The position numbers and the translations under genes were made by a program. Positions 20,986 through 32,015 of a DNA stretch of 64,000 bases are shown piece by piece; position 1 is the stretch's first letter; each line of letters begins with the position of its first letter. This stretch comes from Brienomyrus brachyistius (Eukaryota; Chordata; Actinopteri; Osteoglossiformes; Mormyridae). The notes below the pieces were generated by a model. The model was not told the origin of the DNA, made no database searches, and was given only the letters and a program-made list of their open reading frames with translations. The stretch is taken from assembly GCF_023856365.1 (NCBI RefSeq), contig NC_064551.1, positions 2,808,501 through 2,872,500 of the forward strand. Direction: 5' to 3'.

Positions 20986-22080
20986 ATGGGAGCAGCTCAG
21001 TGATGCTACCCACAGTGTGTAAATATACCGGCTGTGATTTACGGCGACGTTACGGAACACGGTCAAGCAAATGAACGTCGGCAGAAAAACGCGGCGATCG
21101 AGTATGGTCAACAAGTGACAATTATGCGTCTTGGTAACCTCTGTAATTCATAGTATTCAATAAAATCCTATTAAAAAATTATAGCCTGTATTAAACGTTT
21201 ATGTTGCTTAAGTAGGGCCTTCATAAATGTCAGTAGAGTTGAAGAAGTAGGGAACCTTATTATTGGCTGACAAAAAATTAGGTGTGATAAAGAATGATTA
21301 GATACCCCATTATCGCCTGGCTTATATTTAATGTTCTTATTGCCACTGGCCATTACGAGCAAGGGGGGGGGGACACCTTCCAATTGCAGTGTGATTAATT
21401 TTTAAAGACTTTCATTTTTAAAACATTACACAGGATTCAAATTAGAGACATCTATTCCGGAGACATGTGCTGCCTGTTTGTCTACTAATTAAAGGCAAAT
21501 TGTATTTTATATAACTCTTTACCGAGGTTTCAGTCCTGATATGCTGATGACAACAAAACTAGATCAGAGGAAATATTAACAGCAGATACACTGGAAGATC
21601 ATACGTGAGGTAAGTTTTATCCCCACGTTACAGAAAAAACCCAGGATAAGTTCTGCAATTTATCCATCCATCTTACAACTGCCCAAGGTCACAGAGCCAA
21701 ACAATTATCAATGCTCTCTTAATTGTAATTTACCTTTTAGCTGAATGTATAAATTGTGATTGATAAGCAATTCATAAAAGAGTCATCCGAATCGACCGGG
21801 TCCATTTGAAAACAGCACGCAGACACTGGAAGGACTGAGTCAATGGATCTATCTGTGGACAATTAATCTCTGAAAACCAATCAGCTCACAATGAGTGAAA
21901 TGACTGAGCCAATTGAAAATCAATAATCAATGTAAAAAAAATCAGCCAAGTGAGACTCGGCACACAATCACCGCAATGACCGAGTCAATTGAGAAGCAGG
22001 ACGCGGTCACTGGAAAGAGGGACGTCGAGATGTCGTCGGCAGAGGAAGCCATGCGCCGGGTGAATCTGGAGGATTTGCTT
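20986..22080. other. AT-rich non-coding sequence with weak internal similarity
   Basis: No gene is seen. Within 21660-22010 the phrases GGACTGAGTCAATGG (about 21833), TGACTGAGCCAATTG (about 21901) and TGACCGAGTCAATTG (about 21979) recur at 70-80 bp spacing, hinting at an old degenerate duplication. GTGATTGATAAGCAATTC near 21758 contains a PBX/HOX-like TGATTGAT. The region is AT-rich and may hold conserved regulatory DNA. Confidence 0.4.
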
Positions 22081-23160
22081 CAGGAAGGAAGCACAGAGGC
22101 TTCATAAAGCTTTAAAAGCTTGGAAACAAGTGGCAGGAACTATTTATGTTGAGCTCTGCGAGGTTTCCCAGGGCGAGTGGCTGACTCACCCTCCCGCGCC
22201 GCATATCTTAAAAGTGCATGCACAGATACGGGCGCAATTAAAAGGGAGAGCCGATAGCATCGCAGCTCAAATATGCTGTCATATTCCCCCGTCAAGAAAG
22301 ACGCGGCCTTGCGGTGGTAATCCAGAATTAATGGGAGTGGGTTCATCCAGGGTGTGAGCCCAGCTAAATAGGCCAGTGTTTTCACAGCCCTCCAAACCTC
22401 ACTTGATTCTGAAACCACTTCATAAGCACTGTGATAATGAGCCTAGTGAAGGGAGAGAGGGGAAAAAAATGGGAAGTTGGCGGTGAAGGAGAAGCTTTGC
22501 TATTTTATAATTAGCCCTCTGGGTTTGGGGGGGAAAAGTCCTGTTTCATTTCTGAGACGAGCTGTTTATGAGGCCCTGTGATGGCGTGGCGGTTAAACGA
22601 ATATGAAATCTCACAATTAAGAACATCACAAGTTGTTTATCTCACAAGCGCTGCGGAGAGACACGTCTCAGGCCCAGATACCCGCATACTTGTTCTCCAC
22701 ACGTTGGCTGCGTCGCCTGGCGACGTTACGGCCTCTGCCGAGAGGCTCCGGGTTCGTCATTCCTGCGGCTTCCCCGCCTTTTGTTATCGTTGCTAATTTG
22801 GCACAGCCGAGTCAAGACCGGAAAAAAAAACATGTGAAAATCAGAAGATTTAATTGTTCGTTCCCCCTAAAACAGTCTTACACCCAACAATTAAGGTCCC
22901 GAATTAATAAGTTTGCAAGCAGTGGGGCTTTTCCAATAATTTGTATATGAAAAGCCAAAAACGGAGAATCGTAAAATAAATTAACACTCTTTGACCTCAA
23001 TCTTCTCAACTTCAATCTAGTTAGCCGGTACTTTAATCTCTTTAATTAATTGGTTTCTTAGCATGACCATAATGACAATAAAATAATAGAGCTATATATT
23101 GTCAAAGGGAGATATCGTCAGTGAAGTAGAAATCTCCTTCATTAGGATGGGAGGAGATCG
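22080..23160. promoter_or_regulatory. CNE-like island between repeat clusters
   Basis: About 1.1 kb without recognisable repeats lies between two minisatellites. It carries many homeodomain-type cores: GCGCAATTAAAAGG (22230s), CCAGAATTAATGGG (22322), TTATAATTAGCCCTCTGG (22505), AACAATTAAGGTCCC (22888), CCGAATTAATAAG (22900) and CTTTAATTAATTGGTTTC (23040), plus CATGACCATAATGACAATAA. Freedom from repeats in an otherwise repeat-riddled stretch suggests constraint. No exon is recognised. Conservation itself was not testable. Confidence 0.35.
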
Positions 23161-23533
23161 GTGCAGCAGGCATGCGACGGAGCACGCATATTAATTACAC
23201 CCGGGCTTCTTGCGGCAGCGCACTGGCATTGTTGGGCAGGTTGCGGTCGTGTGGAGGCCGCTGGCGGTGGATGGATCCTCTGTTTAACACGGCGAGGTGA
23301 AGGAGAACATGTTTTCATCGAAGCGGGACAGGGTGGTCGCCGGAAATACCAGCGCAGGGTGACGCCCCCATGATGGGAGGTGAGGCAGGATTGGCGAAAG
23401 CTCGTAGGGACACTCATAGTGTGGCGGGTGCGATGAGCTCAGGTATAGCAGCGTCTGACGCTTTCTGTGCACTGGGAGTGGAGGAAAATTCAAATCATTA
23501 GGACGGGTCCCTAAGTGATGGGGCCCTAACAAA
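23161..23533. other. Non-coding sequence, moderately CpG-rich
   Basis: GC rises here relative to the island on the left. Open frames on both strands (70 and 91 codons) have no domain. Nothing specific can be called before the minisatellite starts. Confidence 0.45.
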
Positions 23534-24045
23534 GGATGCCAGTCCATCACATGGCACAATGCAGAGGGCACCCTCACAGCCTGGGTAGGATGCCAGTCCA
23601 TCACAGGGCACAATGCAGAGGGCACCCTCACAGCCTGGGCAGGATGCCAGTCTATGACAGGGCACAATGCAGAGGGCACCCTCACACCCTGGGCAGGATG
23701 CCAGTCTATCACAGGGCACAATGCAGAGGGCACCCTCACAGCCTGGGCAGGATGCCAGTCTATCACAGGGCACAATGCAGAGGGCACCCTCACACCCTGG
23801 GCAGGATGCCAGTCTATGACAGGGCACAATGCAGAGGGCACCCTCACACCCTGGGCAGGATGCCAGTCTATGACAGGGCACAATGCAGAGGGCACCCTCA
23901 CAGCCTGGGCAGGATGCCAGTCTATGACAGGGCACAATGCAGAGGGCACCCTCACAGCCTGGGCAGGATGCCAGTCTATGACAGGGCACAATGCAGAGGG
24001 CACCCTCACACCCTGGGCAGGATGCCAGTCTATCACAGGGCACAC
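23534..24045 (+). repeat. 54-bp minisatellite, 9 full units plus part
   Basis: GGATGCCAGTC begins units at 23534, 23588, 23642, 23696, 23750, 23804, 23858, 23912, 23966 and 24020. Units differ at only a few sites (TATGAC/TATCAC/CCATCAC and CAGCC/CACCC), so they are recent or homogenised. The unit contains the CCAGTCTATCACAGGGCAC segment of the fish LINE 3'-end family in minus orientation. Each unit also holds GCAGAGGGCACC (first at 23571-23582), which fits the 3' core of the CTCF consensus. As 54 bp is 18 codons and stop-free, frames of 188 (plus), 259 and 200 (minus) codons result. They are not genes. Confidence 0.92.
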
Positions 24046-24055
24046 AGATTCCGCA

Positions 24056-26775
24056 CACACCATGGGCGAGTAAGAGATACCGCTTCACATTATATTTCAT
24101 AGTATTATTTTATGTGATACCTTTTATGTCTTTTATTATGATAGGTTTTATGGCTTTGATATTATTTTATATTGCGCCTCAGTCCCATTCTCAGCAGTTC
24201 CAGCATAAGTGAAATATGTGGCGCACGTTTGAGCTGCCATGCACCTGTCTGCCGGAGGTCCGCCTCCATGCTGCTCTACTGTGGCACGTAGGGGAGCAGG
24301 GGGACAGAGAAACTGGGAGCTGCTGTTCTCCAGCTCATTGTGAAGAACCGACAGCTTCCAGGAAGCGCCGTGCCATTCCGACCCCCCCCCCCCCCCCGCT
24401 CCCCCAATGGTCCATTAAATGAATACGCACTCAATTCCGCCATCAAATCTGTAAATTATGGGGTGGAGAATACACACAAACGATGGGGTAAGTATATGGC
24501 CCTAATTGTGACGCCCTCTCCATTATGGATTACAAAAACACACCCTGCAGTATCGCTGCTCCTGACTTTCACTCTTCTAAGGGTGCTGCAGTTGCCCGCC
24601 TCTGGTCTTTGGGGCTCAGGGGTCTTTATCGGTCCCCTTATTGATGAGAGGATGATCTTGGGCCCTAAGACTATCTTTATCCTCGCGCAGTGATTGATTC
24701 ACCGGGACTCTCTCTAAACCACTGTCACCTGCGAGGCCGTGCCTTGATAACAGCATGGCTCCGGACTCTCTTTGGGGCTGCCTTGTCCTTGGGGAGCCAT
24801 GAAAGGAGGAATATTTCATGCTAAATTTTGCTGAAGTTACTGTTTTGCAGTACGGCGGGGGAGGGATTTGATGTAGCACCATACCGGCGCCTTTTAGCCA
24901 TGTTGAGCCCCGGCTGCAAATGAACTGGCGTAAATGGTTTCTGTCTGGACTAAGGACGCCTAGCGTCATGGTGACGAAATTAGCCCGGTGGGGTGCATAA
25001 CGAATGCGCTTTTGTAAATTAGTAAAATAGCAGGAATTCAACTTATTTTTTTGTCAAGGGAAAGTAATGTGCGATGCAGTGCTTCAAGGCTTTCAGTTTA
25101 AATATTAAATGTGAAAGTATTAATTTAATACGTGCCTGGCAGCTCTGCCTACTTATCCTACCTCGGGGTCAGGGTCAGTAGCAGCCAGCGTTACATTGAA
25201 TTCGCCCTGTAAATGCGCCCTTGCAAATGAAGCTAAGCTTCCGTAGCTACCATGCGACGCCTAATCCTGCCTCGCATGCACTGCGGCGACATCCCTGCAA
25301 GTGGTGCAGTGGCCTAAAACAAGGGCTCTATCCAGAAGAATAGAGGAATAGTTAACTCTCAGCTGCCTCGGGCCGTCAAATACGTTTTCCAGTGCCGGCA
25401 TCTCCAAGAGACAAGCGTTTGGGTCCCAGAGCGCTGCTATATGTTAGCGAGTCCGGTGAGCTTTATTGCGGGTAATAGGAGCGGCCCGATATGCCACATG
25501 CTGCAGGAGCGCTTCGTGCCTTCATTGAGACAAGTGTGCTACCTCTGGAAATAGACACCGAAGGCTGGGTCCCTTTCACGCTGCGGCCATTTACTCCGGA
25601 GGTAGAAGTTTTAAAAAATTCCAGTGTTTCATGGCGGACGGTCACTTGTGCATACTTAAGCACCCGCCTTTGTTTTGGAGCCCCTGGGGAGGGCCACACT
25701 AGTCACCGATGCCCTGGAGGCAAGCCTGCTAAGAGGATGTTGAAACGACTGAAGGGGGAGGTGAAGAGGAGGTGAAGAGGAGGTGGCAAGATGCTGCATG
25801 TGTCTTTCAGAGGATCTGGGGGTGGATCTGTGGCACCTTCCATCGGGAATGGCCTTATAATTACTGCCCTCCTAGGTTTCTGCCTTTTAAATAAAAGATA
25901 GCAGCATAAGACAGCAATGCAGGGAAATCTCACGGCATTCCAGCAAACGCAGACGGGAGCCTCGGGTCTCGCGGGCCAGGTAAGCATGCGAGCGTGTGGC
26001 AGCCGTCCGCGGGCGGTTCACGTGACTGACAAAGGGACGTGACGGGGAGGATCCCTACGACACAGATCATACGTCAGGGTGAGAAATGGGGAAGCTAATG
26101 AGGAGACCCATAATCCATTGACTCAACTCTAATGGGCCATTTAAAGAAAGACAATGCGTCTTCCAGAACATAAGGGAACTCTCCCCTACACCCTCATTTG
26201 TTTGAAGTCATGTAACAGGGCCAGGCTAATTAACTGCAACAATGAGCACTGTACATAGGACCTGACTGCTGCCGTGAATTATATACGTGTCTGTGTGTAT
26301 AAGCTGAGAAGGAGATGTGCTACAAGGCATTTTAATCGTAAAGCACATTCAGGTCCTTCGTGAATAAAGCATGATGGGTATTTCTAAGCACTGAGCGATA
26401 CCCAGGTTTTTGGGGTCTTTGTGATGTGATATAAATGACGTATTTCAGATGGAAATGAAAGAATAGCACACAGACGAGAGTTTTATACATTTGACAGAAT
26501 AGTTAATCAGTATTTTGGGAAAGTGAATGGAGTGTGTATGAGAATGTAATATTTATTATAAGGCCAAATGTGATGCAATTGTTAGAAAACCGAAGGGTAA
26601 AGTATCGCTTCAGAAGTACCAAGGGATTCTGGGTAATTGGAGTCTAACTATCTCTTTGGATGGAAGGGTTAGGGTTAAAATATGAAACACATTTGTGTTT
26701 GATGGAACATGAAGACCCACACAGAACAGAATGTGGCGTATATGGTCTCTGGGAGTCAGCATCAGCTGGATGACA
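24056..26775. other. Unique non-coding sequence with poly-C tract
   Basis: No gene is recognised. A run of 16 C lies at 24382-24397. A 141-codon minus frame (24616-25041) and overlapping 94-codon frames near 25491-25987 have no domain. A short telomere-like GGGTTAGGGTTAAAA sits near 26666-26680 but is only two units. A GAAGAGGAGGTGAAGAGGAG duplication occurs near 25763-25783. Confidence 0.5.
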
Positions 26776-26831
26776 TCAACAACAACAACAACAATAATAA
26801 TAATAATTATTATTATTATAATAATAATAAT
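26776..26831 (+). repeat. (AAC)n(AAT)n(ATT)n microsatellite
   Basis: AAC words pass into AAT, then ATT, then AAT again, so the middle is self-complementary (AATAATAAT facing ATTATTATT) and could form a hairpin. Poly-Asn, Tyr and Ile stretches in the open frames here are products of the repeat. Confidence 0.92.
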
Positions 26832-28009
26832 CTCACTCCTATATGCGACTCTAATTATCGTTGTTTGCCCTTTATCTATTTTACTTGCCAGACATACGAT
26901 CTGTACATTGCTTGTATATTATGTAGAATCTGTAAATTACATCGACTGGAACCAAATTCTTTATGCGAGTTAACATACTCGGTCAATAAATCTGATTCTG
27001 ACATAATGTTAAGACCAATCCATGATTAGAATAGCTTTTTGTAGCGACAAAAGAAAACCTAAATGAACATTTAGAGATTCGGAATTGGAGCTTACATGGA
27101 ATTCATGAAAGCGTTTGTAGCATCTATTCAGACCTTCCTCTGCCTCTCTCTTGTGACCAAAGGTTGCACCACAATTTAGTTTCAGTGCCTTTTTCCGAAA
27201 CTTTGAAGACTTTCTTTTTCTACACATTGACAACAGATTTAATGGCAGGCCACAGAAATCCGATCGGAGACAAACTCTCTGTCATCACCGTCGAATCCAG
27301 TCTCTTCCTCAGGGAAATTCACCGCGTGTCGTCATGTTTACGGCCTGTTTGTAACCCGCTCGGGAGCAGACTGGGTTCAAACGGGTGATGAGTGTCAGGT
27401 CACAGTTAATTGACTGATACACGAGGCGCGATTTCACTATGGCGACGGCGCCCACATAGTGGCACATCGCAGCCTCGCCACCTGACAGATAAAACCCTTC
27501 ATAAAATTTCTCAGACATACGATATGTCTCAATCACTGGGCCGTTCCTCAGATTTATTGTCCAGGGAATAGGGAATACTCTCCGCCATGCTGCCCTGATG
27601 TTGAATCAGAGCGAAAACGCATGTCTGTTCCCTGGTCTTCGCTTCCTGTTTTCCGGAAGCCGCTATTGAGCTAACCGGCTAACCGGCTAGCAGGTTGTTC
27701 CTTACCAGACTGGCAATGCAACCTAAAAAGCCTGATTAGGGAAAAGGCAGCCGACCTGCTGCCGCTCGGATACTGTGTCTTCATTACTTCCTGGTCTGCC
27801 CCCCCGGGGGGGCTGCATTGTTTAGAGCGGCTCCTCTGTCCCAGGGGGGCAATCTAGGGGAGGATCAGAATACAGCAGGTTGCTTATAGTCTTCGCCATG
27901 CATTTATGCATCCTCATATTACAGGCCCGTAGTTTTTAATAGACCTGTGACCGTGATATGTTGATAATGGCCTGGAGTTAATTTATACCAAAGCAATCTT
28001 AGACCTTGG
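26832..28009. other. Unique non-coding sequence
   Basis: No gene is seen. Near 27640-27700, CTTCCTGTTTTCCGGAAGCC holds two ETS-type GGAA cores in inverted order, and GCTAACCGGCTAACCGGCTA is a 9-bp direct duplication. The area around 27780-27850 has short C and G runs. No clear promoter follows. Confidence 0.45.
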
Positions 28010-28011
28010 AG

Positions 28012-28350
28012 AATGTGTGTGCATGCGTGTGTGAGTGTGTGTATATGGGCGTGTGTGAGTGTGCGTATATGGGCGTGTGTGAGTGTGTGTATATGGGCGT
28101 GTGTGAGTGTGCGTATATGGGCGTGTGTGAGTGTGTGTATATGGGCGTGTGTGAGTGTGTGTATATGGGTGTGTGTGAGTGTGTGTATATGGGTGTGTGT
28201 GAGTGTGTGTATATGGGTGTGTGTGAGTGTGTGTATATGGATGTGTGTGAGTGTGTGTATATGGGTGTGTGTGAGTGTGTGTATATGGCTGTGTGTGAGT
28301 GTGTGTATATGGATGTGTGTGAGTGTGTGTATATGGGTGTGTGTGTCTCT
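28012..28350 (+). repeat. 24-bp GT-rich minisatellite, about 13 units
   Basis: GTATATGG recurs every 24 bp from 28043 to 28338, each time between GTGTGTGAGTGTG blocks. The first five units alternate GTGTGTATATGGGC and GTGCGTATATGGGC, giving a 48-bp higher-order period. Later units lose this alternation and vary at the base after ATATGG. As 24 is divisible by 3, frames of 130 (plus, two frames) and 168 (minus) codons arise with an 8-residue period. These are not genes. Confidence 0.92.
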
Positions 28351-29195
28351 CTGTCTGTGTGTTTTCTATTCGTCTTCTGCTTTGGCTCCTGTTACTGAAA
28401 CTTAAGCTGCTTGCAAAGGGAATCTGGGAAATACTGATGAACACTTTAGAACTTAATTCCCCCCCCTCCCCCGCCCCCCCGCCTGACACCTACGTTATAC
28501 CCAGATAAATACAAGCAGTCACTCTGGGCTGGTGAGAACAAGCTCTTAATTGATTGGATACATGGAATTTAAGTAGTTTATTTCATTTTTGATGACCGGC
28601 GGGCTGGCTTCTGTTTAAATCACAAGTGATTAGCTTGAATGGATTATGGGAATATTCAGAGGAGGAGAGTAACAGTGATGCACGTGTCTTTAAAAAGTCT
28701 CAGAGTCGGGGAGATGCCTAGTCAGGCGATTAGTTAGAACATTTTCGTACTTTAGTGTGCAGCTCCACTTCTGTATAACGTAAGGACAAGACAAAATATG
28801 ATGTTACCAATAAGATGGTAACACACAGCACGCTGCTGCAGAGTGCTGCCGGCCGCGTTGTCCAGCAGAAAGGGCTGAGGCTAACAGGTCACTCGTCCAC
28901 TGCAGCGCTGTTAATTAGCCAGTCAGCTCCCAGTAATGACCCTCCGCACGCCAATTACCCTCAAAGCGATGCAAACCCAGAGATCCCGCTTCGTGCGTTT
29001 ATGCGACGGGCAGCAGTGACGACCGGTCTGTCTGTAGATCTCGCCGGAAGGTGCCGGCACCGAATCTAAAGGCTCGCTGGTAAGTGGCCTGCTGGTAGTA
29101 CGTTTGTGCAATGGACCAGCTTCTCTCCCAGCCTGCTGCCCTGTTGCTACCTCCCACTCGGCCCTGCAGGCTGGAACGTGGACAGACAGACACGC
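28351..29195. other. Unique non-coding sequence
   Basis: No exon or mobile element is recognised. Short C runs occur at 28460-28480. Frames on both strands around 28815-29348 overlap without domains. Confidence 0.45.
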
Positions 29196-29310
29196 GGATG
29201 GATGGATGGATGGATGGATGGGTGGGTGACCCAATAAGATAAGATGAAATTTATAAATCTCACAAAGGGAAATTATAGTTTTAGAGCAGAAGTTATAAAC
29301 AGACAGTGTG
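29196..29310. mobile_element. (GGAT)n followed by fish dispersed repeat piece
   Basis: Pure GGAT words at 29196-29220 lead into AATAAGATAAGATGAAATTT, ATAAATCTCACAAAGGGAAA and TTATAGTTTTAGAGCAG. The AATAAGATAAGAT...GGGAAATT...AGCAG pattern resembles a common short retroposon piece in fish genomes. I cannot name the family, and the boundaries are approximate. Confidence 0.4.
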
Positions 29311-30025
29311 CACATCATACAGTATGAGCACAAAGCCACACAGGGCATAAATGTCAGTGATAGCCTAGCAGCGCCGATTTTACATGAGAGGATGCTTAAG
29401 TCTCAAATGTTGCAAAAGCTAAGGTGCCCACATAAGCAGTTAAAAGATTCTCTGAAGTCCGTGCCGAACACACGACACGAGCAAAACACTGAAAATACTG
29501 GTCATGGCACCGAATTTCACGACAGCAGAAATATATTAGATATTTTTTATAAAACCAAAGCAGGACTAGCAGGGTGTGCTGTTGATTCCTGGGTATTTTT
29601 AGATTTCAGAGCGAGATCCCTGTGATGAACAAAGGCTCCTCAAATATGTCATTCCCAGGCACCGTGTCTAACACAGAGGTCCTGGCAGGAAGCTCGGAGC
29701 GGAATATGCCGGAAAGAGTAACCTTGAAAATGTCTCCTGCTGTATTAATCCCAGCACTCGACCTGCTTATTTGAAGCTTTGCTCACTACTGATTACCTTG
29801 TCAGGAAGACTTCTGAGCCGAGGTATAGGAGGCAAGGCGCGGACTGTGGATGCTGGAGATGCACCTTCCGGAGTTTTCACTCATCATGCAAATTGCTACC
29901 TGTGTCCGGCACAGTCCCACCACCCTGCGCTCGAGGGGGGGGTTTGGCAAACTATCCTGCAAATGTCCCTGGGTCTTTGCTGTCCGTGTCCGTGTTTGTA
30001 GTATAATGTTTTTAATGATGCATGG
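29311..30025. other. Unique non-coding sequence
   Basis: A 105-codon plus frame (29308-29625) has no domain. No repeat is seen until the CA tract. Nothing specific can be called. Confidence 0.45.

Positions 30026-30101
<76 letters not shown>
30026..30101 (+). repeat. (CA)n microsatellite
   Basis: About 75 bp of CA with one CG step near 30050. It sits directly left of copy C of the dispersed repeat, as a CA tract does at copy D. Frames of (CV)n or (HT)n on both strands are spurious. Confidence 0.95.
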
Positions 30102-30102
<1 letters not shown>

Positions 30103-30351
30103 CGTGTAATCATATCTTTTTGGAGACCGCTCATTTCTAGGGGAAAAATGCTAATGCTAACTATGACAACCTTAACCCCTGCCCATCCCTAACCGTAACC
30201 ATAAGTAACCAAACAAAATACAAGAGTTTTTGCAATTTTTTCATTGCAGTCACGGATCTTCATAAAATAGAGTTATAAAATAAAATAAAATAAAATAAAT
30301 AAATAAAACTGGTCCCCATAAAAAGACGGGTATTCATCATGCTGTGGGGAC

Positions 30352-30352
<1 letters not shown>
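30102..30352 (+). repeat. (CA)n-associated dispersed repeat, copy C
   Basis: It contains GCTAATGCTAACTATGACAA, CCCATCCCTAACCGTAACC, AAGTAACCAAACAAAATACA, TTTTTTCATTGCAGTCACGG and ATCTTCATAAAA, then an (AAAAT)n run at 30275-30308, and ends GGTCCCCATAAAAAGACGGG and GCTGTGGGGACCCC. It is bordered on both sides by CA tracts (30026-30101 and 30353-30385). This is the most complete of the four copies. Confidence 0.68.

Positions 30353-30385
<33 letters not shown>
30353..30385 (+). repeat. (CA)n microsatellite
   Basis: A pure CA run directly after the GGGGACCCC end of copy C. It probably grew from the repeat's own terminal CA words. Confidence 0.95.
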
Positions 30386-30387
<2 letters not shown>

Positions 30388-30450
30388 GCTGAGGGTGGGA
30401 ACTGAACTTCTAACCCAGGACCCGTGAGGCTCCACTGTGCCGCTCTGCTG
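30381..30450 (-). mobile_element. LINE 3'-region fragment (minus)
   Basis: GTGCTGAGGGTGGGAACTGA, ACTTCTAACCCAGGACCCG, TGAGGCTCC and ACTGTGCCGCTC match the part of the fish LINE 3'-end family that lies upstream of the blocks at 16775, in minus orientation. It is short and non-coding. Confidence 0.45.
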
Positions 30451-31819
30451 TAAATGAAATTTTAAACGGCAGTTTTTCTGGGAATCCTTGTATGTGTGCG
30501 ACTTGCATGTGAGCTTCCTCTCTCAGCCCAGAGACATGGAATCAGGCTAACTGGCATCTCCGAATCGCCCTAAAGCACAAACAACACACAGCCTATTTAG
30601 CAATGACAGATCCTTTGATGTAAGCATTTGCTCATTTTACGTGGTGCGAGGGGTAATTTACACTATGCTGCTTATGTACAGTGGAGATGACGGACCCCGA
30701 GAGCCCCCCTAATTGCCTGTTTGGGGTGCGATTCAGACACCCTTCAATAGCTGACAACTGAGTCTGGTATGTTCTTTCTCTGAATGAAGGGATCAATGCC
30801 GCACTACAGCTGAAATAAAGCAGATTTCATGGAATAGTCCACTTTTTCTCTTTAATCTCACCACAAAGGCATTGGTAATACTTTAGGTAGAAATAAAACA
30901 ATATTATCACACAGATGACAGAAACTTATTTATCATAATTTTTCAAAGAGTTTCTTGAATTCAATTTAATTTCTCACTTGTTGTGTCTCTTTCATATTGT
31001 TTTCCAATTTTCAGAGCTCCTTTTGCTTTAAATGACTGATGCCTGCCCTTAACCCTAATCTGGAACCTTCCATGATAAGAAAGCCATTTCTGTGCGTCCC
31101 TTGCGGATATTATGCATCCGAGCACCGTTTCGGTCCAGACCGAGCCAGAGAAGCAGGGGAAACGCAACGTATGAAGCCAGGAGCCGAGACCGAACCCAGC
31201 TTCGCTCCACGTAACGAGCACAGTGTGTGCCGTAAATCACATATTCAGCTTTGACACGGACGTCACTCAGAGCTCCATCTCAGGCAATCAAAATTTTCCG
31301 AATAGGGCTCTTGGGGACCGGGAAGCCGAAGGCTGCTCTTGTCTAGGTCGCTTCGCACTTATTTAATTAGGATTTAACTCAAGCGTATTCTGTCTAAGTT
31401 ACATTTCCTTGTGTTCATTACTGGAATCAGTCCCCTACAAGAAAGACAAACTGGTTTAAGAGGTTAATCCTTTTTGTCACAAAGATATAAGGAAAAGTGG
31501 CTGAATGTAACATGACTTTTATCTGTCAGTTGCCAGTAGGAGCAATTACTGCACCTATTATAACATAATTTGGTTAAATACAACAAAAACTTGATGGATG
31601 CTATGTTTTTAGCTGAAAAATAAACGAAACATGTGGAGCATTGTTCACGCAAACGAGGCGATCGCCAAGCAGATCAGTGTATTGATTTAATATTGATTCG
31701 CATTAGCAGGGAAGTGGGAAATCAGATTGCCGGCTTGATATTTTTGCTAGAAGGAAGTTTTTGGGATGTGAAAAAAGAGGGACAGCTAGCTATCTTCCCA
31801 GAAAATTCTTTCAAACTTT
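30451..31819. other. Unique non-coding sequence
   Basis: No gene is seen. 30880-31030 is AT-rich and repeat-free (ACAATATTATCACACAGATG, TTTATCATAATTTTTCAAAG) and could be regulatory. The 86-codon minus frame at 30961-31221 has no domain. Confidence 0.45.
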
Positions 31820-32015
31820 CTGTATGTGGCTCAGAGGGTCAGGACACAGTGTCTGTGATCAGAAGGTTGTTGGTTTAAATCCTGTGGTTTGCAGAGTGAT
31901 GTCACCATTGGGCCCCTGAACGAGGCCCCTAACTGCCAATCACTCCAGGGACTGGCTGACCCCGATTTCTCTCAAAAAAAGTATATTAGCTTCTGCTACA
32001 TAAATGAAATGTTAC
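31820..32015 (+). mobile_element. tRNA-derived SINE (same family as 52235-52413)
   Basis: Box A-like TGGCTCAGAGG at 31827-31837 and box B-like GGTTTAAATCC at 31872-31882 give an RNA polymerase III promoter. The body follows (GCAGAGTGATGTCACCATTG, CCCTGAACGAGGCCCCTAAC, ACTCCAGGGACTGGCTGAC, GATTTCTCTCAAAAAAA). The tail TTAGCTTCTGCTACATAAAT resembles the CTTCTGCTAAATAAATG tail of many fish SINEs. The copy at 52235-52413 is clearly homologous over the whole length in the other orientation. Confidence 0.75.

Noticed and set aside
20658..21114. Overlapping frames of about 93-106 codons on both strands with a 28-residue period
   Set aside because: Translation of the 28-bp minisatellite in a LINE 3' end.
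23534..24045. Regular repeat spacing reminiscent of a CRISPR array
   Set aside because: Units are contiguous with no unique spacers, the host is a vertebrate, and no cas genes exist.
23284..24102. Open frames of 188 (plus), 259 and 200 (minus) codons with an 18-residue repeat, resembling a repetitive protein
   Set aside because: They are the translation of the 54-bp minisatellite on both strands; a stop-free 54-bp unit yields this automatically, and the flanking codons have no domain.
26664..26682. Telomere-like GGGTTAGGGTTA
   Set aside because: Only two units; too short for an interstitial telomeric array.
27983..28489. 168-codon minus frame rich in PYTHTHTH and 130-codon plus frames rich in CVYMGVCE
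   Set aside because: Translation of the 24-bp GT-rich minisatellite.
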